Origin: Candidatus Obscuribacterales bacterium
GTDB lineage: Bacteria; Cyanobacteriota; Vampirovibrionia; Obscuribacterales; Obscuribacteraceae
Assembly (NCBI GenBank): GCA_021732025.1
Contig: JAKFVU010000049.1
Span: forward strand, 1-32,512
Length of the DNA: 32,512 bases
Direction: 5' to 3'
Each line of letters opens with the position of its first letter. Position 1 is the stretch's first letter. The translations under genes and the position numbers were made by a program. Below, one piece after another: positions 1 to 6,575 of this stretch. The notes under the pieces are model-generated. The model saw only the letters and a program-made list of their open reading frames with translations. It searched no databases and was not told where the DNA came from.

Positions 1-66
1 GTAATCCAGCGCAGTTATACAAGTACAGGCATCCCGTAGTATTCACAAAGGGAGCCATGTTCTGTT

Positions 67-2403
67 ATGCCGACTGCCAATAATGGTACTGCCAATAATA
101 GTGTTTCTGACCTAAAAAGAGAGCACGATCGCTTAGTTACTCTCGATAATTGTGCTCGCGAGGCAATTGTTACACCAGGTGCTATACAGCCCCATGGCTT
201 CATGGCCGTGGTGGCTCGATCTGATTTGAAAATTCTGCAGTTAAGCAAAAACTTTGAGTCTACTTTAGGGCGTTCAATTGATCAGTGCCTGGGCAAAAAT
301 GTTGAGGAGATTTTGGCTCCTAACATGATGCCTCTGCTAGAGGCTTTTCTCGACATAGAATCTCACAAATCTTTGGTGCCGATGCCCTTAAGGCTTCGAC
401 AAGAAAACACTGAAGCCATAGCCGTCTCTTGCTTGGTTCATAGGCAAGGTGAGGTTTTTATTCTCGAGTTCGAACCAGATCTCGAGCAACAAAATTTGAT
501 TTTAGGATTGACTGATGCACTCAATCTTTCAGCTTTATTGCAGGCGGCGTTGTCTTCACTGCAAGCAGTCGAGTCTCTAAAAGAAGTGCTCAATGTCTGT
601 GTTGAACAAATTGAGACTCTTACTGGTTTTGATCGCGTCATGATTTACAAATTCGATCAAGAGTGCCACGGTGAAGTCTTGGCTGAGGTTGTGAAACCCG
701 AGCGAGAGTCATATCTCGGTCTGCATTATCCAGCTTCAGATATTCCCGCCCAGGCCCGAGAACTCTACAAGCGCAATGTTACCCGCATGATTGCTGATGT
801 TGCATATAACTCAGTGCCCTTGGTGCCGCTCGCCAACCCCACCACAAATGAATCTCTCGATATGTCAGATAGTGTCTTGCGCAGTGTCTCACCCATGCAT
901 GTTGAGTACCTGCAAAATATGGGCGTTCATGCCACTCTTACCATTTCTCTAAAAGTAAAAGGGGAGCTTTGGGGCTTGATTGCCTGCCATAATTACAGCC
1001 CCAAATATTTGTCGTTGAAATCGCGCTCAGTCTGTGAGATCTTCGGAAAATTAGTCGCTCTGCGTATTTTAGAAGAAATTGCCACAGAGAAAAGCAAAGT
1101 CGAGAAGTTCTGCCTGCCAGCTTTTTCTCATATACTCGAGTCGGTTGCAGCAGCAAATGGTAATGTCAAAGTTGCTTTTCAAATGCGAGGCGAAGAGCTA
1201 ATTGCACAATTTAACTGTATCGGTGCAGCTTTGGTCACCGAGTCAGAGTTAGTCTGCTTTGGCTCCACGCCTAGCGATAGTCAGTTGGTTAAATGCGCGG
1301 CATGGCTATCACGGCAGAAACTTAATTTATACTCGTGCAATCGATTGAGTGAAGAGCTCGGGCTCGATGACCAATTCTTTGATCTCGGTGACACGTTTGC
1401 TGGCTTACTTGCTATCCGTACCGGTCTAGTAGACGATCAGTGGTTGCTGTTGTTACGAGATAAAAAAGTCCAATCAGTTACTTGGGCGGGTAATCCGCTG
1501 AAAAATGCTTTCATTGATTCAGTGGCTACTGGTGCGGTGCCTGCTGCTGAGGTAATGCTACAACCACGACGTTCTTTTGCCTTGTGGCGAGAAGAGGTGA
1601 AAGACCACTCGCTGCCTTGGAGTGATGCTCAGATTACTATGGCTGAGTATTTACGCGCCCAGATTCTTGATCTGACTAGAGCGAATCTCCATTTGGCTAA
1701 GTCTAAAGCCGATGCGCTACAGAAAGAGCGCGATGACTTTGTTGCCGCCCTTGCCCACGATCTTCGCTTACCGGTTGGTGGCGCATTGCGCATGCTGGAA
1801 TTTATTCACGACGGTCGCTTCGGCCAGACGCTGCCTCAATTTTCAGACACTTTAGAGCTTTTGATAGATTCACACAAACAACTGCTCGAGCGCATTAAGT
1901 CAATATTGATTGGTTATCAATTTGCTGAACCATCAGGTGCTATTTGCACAGAAAGAACCGAATTAGTGGGTCTTATCAGCTCGGCCGTCAGAAATTCTAG
2001 GCCATCAGCCCTTGGTGCTGAGACGGCCATTAAAGAAGACTATTGCTCTCCTTGCTTTGTCGATGGCAATTTCGATTGTCTTGTTAGGGTAGTTGAGAAT
2101 TTATTGTCTAACGCTATAAAGTATTCTAGGGCAGACAATAAAGTGGGTATTTCACTCACTTGCACACCAACAGAAGCTTTGATCTGTGTAGAAGACTCAG
2201 GCATTGGCTTGGCTCATGAAGATATAGCCTACGTCTTTCAGCGCTATTGGCGCGCTCGCACTGGTCGCACTCAGCCTATCGGTTCTGGTCTTGGTCTTTT
2301 TGTCTGTAAGCAAATTGTAGAAGCTCATAAAGGCACTCTCTGGTGCGAAAGTGAGTTAGGAGTGGGCTCAAAATTCTTTATGCGCTTGCCACTCGTCGCT
2401 TAA
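67..2403 (+). CDS. bphP: Bacteriophytochrome sensor histidine kinase
   Basis: Red/far-red photoreceptor kinase, 778 residues, in the order PAS-GAF-PHY-HisKA-HATPase, with no receiver domain. Seen: an N-terminal Cys29 in DNCAREAIVTPGAIQPHG, which matches the biliverdin-attaching cysteine of bacteriophytochromes; the GAF motif YPASDIPAQAR near residue 221; SPMH ending at His278, equivalent to the conserved chromophore-pocket His; and the PHY tongue motif PRRSF at 500-504. The kinase part has the H-box AHDLRLP with His564, an N-box (ENLLSNAIKYS), DSGIGL and GSGLGL. Family knowledge predicts covalent biliverdin and light-controlled autophosphorylation of His564 in the cytoplasm. The ATG has GGGAG about 11 bases upstream. 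No response regulator or heme oxygenase adjoins it; the next gene is convergent. The output partner is therefore unknown. Identification is very secure; light function is inferred. Confidence 0.95.
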   Translation: MPTANNGTANNSVSDLKREHDRLVTLDNCAREAIVTPGAIQPHGFMAVVARSDLKILQLSKNFESTLGRSIDQCLGKNVEEILAPNMMPLLEAFLDIESHKSLVPMPLRLRQENTEAIAVSCLVHRQGEVFILEFEPDLEQQNLILGLTDALNLSALLQAALSSLQAVESLKEVLNVCVEQIETLTGFDRVMIYKFDQECHGEVLAEVVKPERESYLGLHYPASDIPAQARELYKRNVTRMIADVAYNSVPLVPLANPTTNESLDMSDSVLRSVSPMHVEYLQNMGVHATLTISLKVKGELWGLIACHNYSPKYLSLKSRSVCEIFGKLVALRILEEIATEKSKVEKFCLPAFSHILESVAAANGNVKVAFQMRGEELIAQFNCIGAALVTESELVCFGSTPSDSQLVKCAAWLSRQKLNLYSCNRLSEELGLDDQFFDLGDTFAGLLAIRTGLVDDQWLLLLRDKKVQSVTWAGNPLKNAFIDSVATGAVPAAEVMLQPRRSFALWREEVKDHSLPWSDAQITMAEYLRAQILDLTRANLHLAKSKADALQKERDDFVAALAHDLRLPVGGALRMLEFIHDGRFGQTLPQFSDTLELLIDSHKQLLERIKSILIGYQFAEPSGAICTERTELVGLISSAVRNSRPSALGAETAIKEDYCSPCFVDGNFDCLVRVVENLLSNAIKYSRADNKVGISLTCTPTEALICVEDSGIGLAHEDIAYVFQRYWRARTGRTQPIGSGLGLFVCKQIVEAHKGTLWCESELGVGSKFFMRLPLVA

Positions 2404-2421
2404 TTTTGCAAAATTTTTGTT

Positions 2422-3810
2422 TCACTCTTGGCTTTTGATCCACTTGCTGATGTCGGCTATCACTTCAGCCGAAACATTTTGCGGTTTGTCATAGTCGCTG
2501 GCTGTTGAAAATTTGCCAGCTGTCACAAAGCCATGATTGAGGCCGTTGTAGACTTTAAAGGTAGTATTGCCTTTGTCGTTTAGCGCATTCCACCAATTTT
2601 CGAAATCCACCATTGTTATTTGATAGTCTTTGCCGCCTTGCAATACTAAAATTGGTTTCTTTATTTCTTTGGCGGCTTCGGCCGGCTTGTAGCCGCGTAA
2701 ATCTAGCCAATATGAGGCTGGCAGGCCGATTGGCAATTTTGACGAAGCAGTATTCGGGCTTAACTTCAGATCTTTTACTGTCTTAATTTGTTCGCGCAGT
2801 GCTGCCAGTTTTCTTTCGCCAGCGGCATCGATTGGTCTTTTTCCAACTTTGTCAGAGGTAGAAAGTAAATATTCAGCTTGCTCTAAGAGCATGTCTTCAA
2901 TAGGGCGAGTGGCGCCAGCCATAATGATAAAACCGGCTGCGGTATCACTTTCTTTCGCCATACGTGGAACAAGCATGCCGCCGTGGCTATGGCCTAACAG
3001 AAAAATATGATTGCTTTCAATACGTTTGTCTTTGGCTAGCAGCTCTACTGCCAACAGTGCGTCATCGATGGTTTCTTCTTTGACTGTTATCTTATCGGCA
3101 ACATCTGCCAACATCGCTCGGCCGTGCTGCCTTGTGCGTTTCTCGTAACGCAATACGGCAATTTCTTTTGAGGCCAGGCCCCAAGCGATATCGCGAAAAA
3201 CTTTGACTGACCCAATAGTCTCATCTCGATCGCAGGGGCCAGAGCCGTGCACCAAGATTACCGCGGGGAATGGGCCTTGCCCTTTTGGCAGAGTGAGAGT
3301 GCCGTCTAGCTGATATTTGCCCGTGCCAATTTTTATTGGATACTCTTGAAAGTTTTCTTTGTCGCCGTAGGGCGGCTCAATTGATTCTGCCTGATGGGCC
3401 TGAATGAGAAAGCCGCAAATTTTTGAGTTTTTGCTGGCAATTTGCAGATCGATGCGCGCCTTTTCAAATTCTGCTTCAACGATAGTTTTTCTCACGTCGC
3501 CATTGGCTTCTGTTTGCCTTGGATGAAGGCCCTTGATTGGGCCGAGCTGAGTATTCAAGTTTTGCCAAAGTGTGGTCAATTGAGCCATAGGTACTGCTGC
3601 TTGCATTGTCACGTCCATAGCATTGTGAGCTTTGGAAAATTCTCCCTTGCTAAGGAGAACGGCAAAATTTACAGCAGCTTCGTCTTTATCTTCTCTAGTC
3701 ATTGCATACACACTAGATTGCTGGTGATTGTCAGTAGCAAGTGCACTGCCTGAAAGGGCAATAGCACCAGCTATAATCGCCACAGTCTTTCTTGATTTTG
3801 ACAAAGTCAT
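2422..3810 (-). CDS. Exported DUF3887-type alpha/beta hydrolase
   Basis: Serine hydrolase of the dienelactone-hydrolase/S9-like group, 462 residues from the ATG at 3810. That ATG is preferred over an in-frame TTG at 3846 because it begins directly with a Sec signal peptide (MTLSKSRKTVAIIAGAIALS). After the signal comes an alpha+beta region resembling DUF3887 (about 45-150), then the hydrolase fold. Seen: an oxyanion-side HGSGPCDRDE, the nucleophile elbow GHSHGG with Ser275, an acid candidate Asp395 in GGKDYQ, and His426 in GLNHGF. The triad is complete. The likely role is hydrolysis of an ester or acyl substrate outside the cytoplasm; the substrate cannot be read from the sequence. It ends convergently 18 bp from the phytochrome gene and is divergent from the VOC gene. 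Confidence 0.88.
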   Translation of the reverse strand: MTLSKSRKTVAIIAGAIALSGSALATDNHQQSSVYAMTREDKDEAAVNFAVLLSKGEFSKAHNAMDVTMQAAVPMAQLTTLWQNLNTQLGPIKGLHPRQTEANGDVRKTIVEAEFEKARIDLQIASKNSKICGFLIQAHQAESIEPPYGDKENFQEYPIKIGTGKYQLDGTLTLPKGQGPFPAVILVHGSGPCDRDETIGSVKVFRDIAWGLASKEIAVLRYEKRTRQHGRAMLADVADKITVKEETIDDALLAVELLAKDKRIESNHIFLLGHSHGGMLVPRMAKESDTAAGFIIMAGATRPIEDMLLEQAEYLLSTSDKVGKRPIDAAGERKLAALREQIKTVKDLKLSPNTASSKLPIGLPASYWLDLRGYKPAEAAKEIKKPILVLQGGKDYQITMVDFENWWNALNDKGNTTFKVYNGLNHGFVTAGKFSTASDYDKPQNVSAEVIADISKWIKSQE

Positions 3811-3869
3811 ATTAAATACTCGTGTGGCGGCAAAATCGGTGGGCAAAGTCTATCAGGTAAGAGGTATAG

Positions 3870-4256
3870 ATGTTCGGCGCTAGCAAAATTCATCATGTGG
3901 CCATTATCTGCTCTGACTATGCCAAGTCGAAGCACTTTTATACTGAAATTTTGGGTTTTGAAATTATCGAAGAAACCTATAGAGAAGCGCGCGGCTCCTA
4001 CAAATTAGATTTGCGTGTAGGGCCCAATCAAATAGAATTATTTTCCTTTCCGGCCACTCCTGCTCGGTTGAGTAACCCTGAAGCTTGCGGCCTGCGGCAC
4101 CTGGCCTTTGAAGTGGAGGATGTGGCCCAAGTGCTCACTTATCTACGCAGTCTGGAAGTGGAGGCCGAAGATATTCGGGTGGACGAAATTACTGGCAAGC
4201 AGTTTACTTTCTTTCGCGATCCCGATAACCTGCCGTTAGAGGTTTATCAGCGCTAG
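3870..4256 (+). CDS. gloA2: VOC-superfamily protein, GloA2/YaeR type
   Basis: Small glyoxalase/dioxygenase-fold protein of 128 residues, the usual length for the E. coli YaeR (GloA2) group, which it resembles over its whole length (IHHVAII, FYTEILGF, REARGSYKLDL, IELFSFP, ACGLRHLAFEV, FFRDPDNLPLEVY). Candidate metal ligands are His9, Glu56, His77 and Glu124, all in the positions expected for the paired beta-alpha-beta-beta-beta modules. The family is cytosolic and presumed metal-dependent; the physiological substrate of this subgroup is not established. GAGGT lies 5 bases before the ATG. It is followed 45 bp later by the ABM-like gene on the same strand, so co-transcription is likely. Confidence 0.92.
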   Translation: MFGASKIHHVAIICSDYAKSKHFYTEILGFEIIEETYREARGSYKLDLRVGPNQIELFSFPATPARLSNPEACGLRHLAFEVEDVAQVLTYLRSLEVEAEDIRVDEITGKQFTFFRDPDNLPLEVYQR

Positions 4257-4301
4257 CAAGTGCCAAAAAATTATTAGTTGGAAATCTGATTGAGGAAAGC
4301 G

Positions 4302-4625
4302 ATGTACTGTGTGCTCTACGAACTTAAAGTAAAAGCTGGTCAAGAAGAGCCGTTTCGCGCTGCTTGGCGTACAGTCACAGAAAACATGGTGCAAGAATAT
4401 GGCTCTTTGGGCGCGCGGCTGCACTCAACAGCTGAAGGAGTTTGGATTGCTTATGCCCAGTGGCCCGATCAAGAGAGCTGGCAAAACGGACACATAATCA
4501 TTGAAGAAGAATCAAAGCAAATGCATGTTGAAAAATATTTGGATGAGATTCCTCGTGTAATTCTCAAAATGACCGTAGTTGATGATTTGCTAGAGGCCTT
4601 GCCCGATTCATTTGGGCTCGTTTAA
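4302..4625 (+). CDS. ABM-fold (antibiotic biosynthesis monooxygenase-like) protein
   Basis: A 107-residue protein starting MYCVLYELKVKAGQEEPFRAAW. The beta-strand then 'KxGQEExFxxAWR' pattern, the aromatic-rich middle (YAQWPDQESWQ) and the length fit the dimeric alpha+beta barrel superfamily that holds small ABM monooxygenases, heme-degrading enzymes and stress proteins. The ATG at 4302 is chosen because TGAGGAAAGCG supplies a Shine-Dalgarno at ideal spacing. An in-frame TTG at 4290 would overlap that site. No catalytic residue can be assigned, so enzymatic activity is only a possibility. The stop lies 5 bp before the next gene. Confidence 0.75.
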   Translation: MYCVLYELKVKAGQEEPFRAAWRTVTENMVQEYGSLGARLHSTAEGVWIAYAQWPDQESWQNGHIIIEEESKQMHVEKYLDEIPRVILKMTVVDDLLEALPDSFGLV

Positions 4626-4630
4626 TCGAA

Positions 4631-5698
4631 ATGAAAAAGCCGGCTCGCTGGGAAGTGGTGCTTATGATTGTGGCTTTCGTCGGCATGGCAGGAGCCCTAA
4701 ACTGGCGGCGTTTGCAGGCAGAGCGCGATACATTGAAACACAGTGAGGCAATGGAGCGCATTGAAGAAATGAGACTGGGTGTGGCCTCTGCCATTCCCGT
4801 GGCAAAGTGGCTCAACACTCATTTGGATAGCCATAACCTAGCCATTCTTGACTATATTTATGGCGATGCAAAAGCGCAGAAAAACGCCCAACTCTTGCTT
4901 AAGCAAGATTGGCAAGTGCTTGATTCAGCTAAGCTTGTGGAGGCACTTGCTTGTTGCGACTCAGCAAAAACAAAAGAGCGTTTGATCGCTCTACTGACTG
5001 AGCAAACTGGGCAAAAATTTGCTGGTGACCAAACCAGTTGGGACAGCTGGATAGCTCAGCAGAAGATTGGGTCAAACAAAGCTGAGTCGGCCTCTTATCT
5101 AGATTTTAAGGCTTTGCTCTATCATCGCATTGACCCCAGGCTCGTGCATCACTTTGCTGTGCATAAACTTAGTAGTGTGCCTCCTCATGAAATTTATTGG
5201 GCCGGTCTTAGAGCTATGTCTGTTCCGTTGCGCCAGCCTTTATTGCTGAGCGCCAATCAGGCTGACTATCTAAAGCCTGACGATTTCGTCTTCGGTATTG
5301 CCACCAAGGACGGATTAGCGCTGGCTCTTCCCCGGCGCATCGTTAAGTGGCACAATATTGTTGAAACTGAACTGGGCAATTTGCCTCTTACGGTTGTGTA
5401 TGACGATGACAATAAATCTATGGTGGCATACGATATGTCAGAGAAAAGATTTTTTCGCAAGGCCTCCGTTAGCCCTTTCTTGTATAAAGGTGAACACCTA
5501 GTTTCTGAGGCCACTACTCATTCTCTCTGGTCTGTTCGCGCAGGAAAACCCTTGGTCTATGATCAAAGCCTTGATAGTAAATCTCTGTCTGCACTGCCTG
5601 TGGTATCATCTACTTGGGCGACTTGGGTAAAAGAGCATCCCACCACGAAAGTCTTGCCTCTTGAAACCGGTTTCGATCGTGATTATGGACCTAAATAA
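4631..5698 (+). CDS. Unrecognised membrane-anchored protein
   Basis: A 355-residue protein I do not recognise. It has a short basic start (MKKPARWE), one hydrophobic segment at about 8-24 that would act as an uncleaved signal anchor, and then a long soluble region with an alpha-helical first part (30-160, Lys/Glu/Gln-rich) and a mixed second part ending in DYGPK. The soluble part is expected on the outer face of the membrane. No ribosome-binding site is obvious, but the gene begins 5 bp after its upstream neighbour, suggesting translational coupling. Its stop codon shares a base with the ATG of the next membrane protein (TAATG), so the two products probably work together. Confidence 0.8.
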   Translation: MKKPARWEVVLMIVAFVGMAGALNWRRLQAERDTLKHSEAMERIEEMRLGVASAIPVAKWLNTHLDSHNLAILDYIYGDAKAQKNAQLLLKQDWQVLDSAKLVEALACCDSAKTKERLIALLTEQTGQKFAGDQTSWDSWIAQQKIGSNKAESASYLDFKALLYHRIDPRLVHHFAVHKLSSVPPHEIYWAGLRAMSVPLRQPLLLSANQADYLKPDDFVFGIATKDGLALALPRRIVKWHNIVETELGNLPLTVVYDDDNKSMVAYDMSEKRFFRKASVSPFLYKGEHLVSEATTHSLWSVRAGKPLVYDQSLDSKSLSALPVVSSTWATWVKEHPTTKVLPLETGFDRDYGPK

Positions 5699-6330
5699 TG
5701 TTTAGAGTCGGAAAGTTATTTGATAAGAATAAGCCAATTCTATATTTTGCAGTTTTGCTGATAGTTCTTCCGCTCGTTAATAGCCTTAACCAGCACGCTT
5801 GGCTAGAGCATGGTTATGTTTTTACTGATTGGGCTTTGCAAGCGCTATTTGAAATTTCTGCAGCACTGGTGTTTGCGGCTGGTGCGATTTTGACATTCTT
5901 CTATGGCTTGTATAAAAGATGGTCGCCGCTCCTAATCGTTCTAGTGGTTGTCATTGCCCTTCTTGGTCTAGTGTTTCTTCTTCGCGATAGTGGCTTGATT
6001 GGCCGTAAGGCAGTAAAACCCGTAGCACAGTCTGCTACTTTGAACGGTGTGGAGATTGTGCTCTATGCCAGTCCACCATATGACTCGATGAATCTAGCTA
6101 CTTACCCCATGTTGAGACTAGAGCGAGATATTCCTGGAACCATGATGCGCGAATACAAAACCTTGGTCATTCTTCCCCATCATATGGAATCACATTTTGA
6201 TTTGGAAGATGAAGATCGAAAGATCAAATTATTTGCCCCTGCATCGTCGGTGTTTCGAGAGATAGAGGCTGTGTTTGACTCATCATGGAGTGCAAACATT
6301 GGTAAGCCGACTATGCGCTTCGATTTCTAA
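5698..6330 (+). CDS. Unrecognised three-helix membrane protein
   Basis: A 210-residue protein of unknown function. Three hydrophobic segments fill the first half (about 14-30, 47-74 and 78-98). The C-terminal 110 residues are hydrophilic and mixed alpha/beta, beginning after RDSGLIGRKAVKPVAQ. The ATG overlaps the stop of the preceding gene by one base, the classical arrangement for coupled translation, so a two-protein membrane complex is the simplest inference. No motif of a known transporter, protease or enzyme was found. Confidence 0.8.
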   Translation: MFRVGKLFDKNKPILYFAVLLIVLPLVNSLNQHAWLEHGYVFTDWALQALFEISAALVFAAGAILTFFYGLYKRWSPLLIVLVVVIALLGLVFLLRDSGLIGRKAVKPVAQSATLNGVEIVLYASPPYDSMNLATYPMLRLERDIPGTMMREYKTLVILPHHMESHFDLEDEDRKIKLFAPASSVFREIEAVFDSSWSANIGKPTMRFDF

Positions 6331-6370
6331 AGCAAGTATCTCTCTCAAATCGGTTCCATGGGGGAACTCC

Positions 6371-6413
6371 CTCCCCGCAGCCAAAATGCGCTATTGCAAA
6401 GGCTTCCGGGGAG
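6371..6413. repeat. Imperfect inverted repeat / hairpin in intergenic region
   Basis: CTCCCCG (6371-6377) pairs perfectly with CGGGGAG (6407-6413). Inside it AGCC pairs with GGCT and TGC with GCA, giving one nested stem with small internal loops and the terminal loop GCTATT. It stands about 40 bp after the stop of the upstream membrane protein gene. No T-run follows, so it is not a standard intrinsic terminator. It may be a REP-type element, a 3-prime end stabiliser or a leader structure of the downstream gene. The rest of 6331-6575 holds T-rich tracts near 6498 and 6547 but no reading frame I can support. Confidence 0.5.
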
Positions 6414-6575
6414 TATGATAATGCGTTAACGAAAATTCAAATCTTAGTGCTCATCTGCCATCCGTGCACCTCTATGAGCATCCTTCGTGCTGTCATGTTT
6501 TTTTGTTAATCAGTTCCGTATTTGCTGCGGCATTTTGTGCTGCTGCTTTTTTCTTTTTTTGTTGAGGTATGTACC

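Noticed and set aside
1..66. Promoter for the phytochrome gene
   Set aside because: Only a ribosome-binding site is clear; no convincing -35/-10 pair is visible and the upstream region is cut by the window edge.
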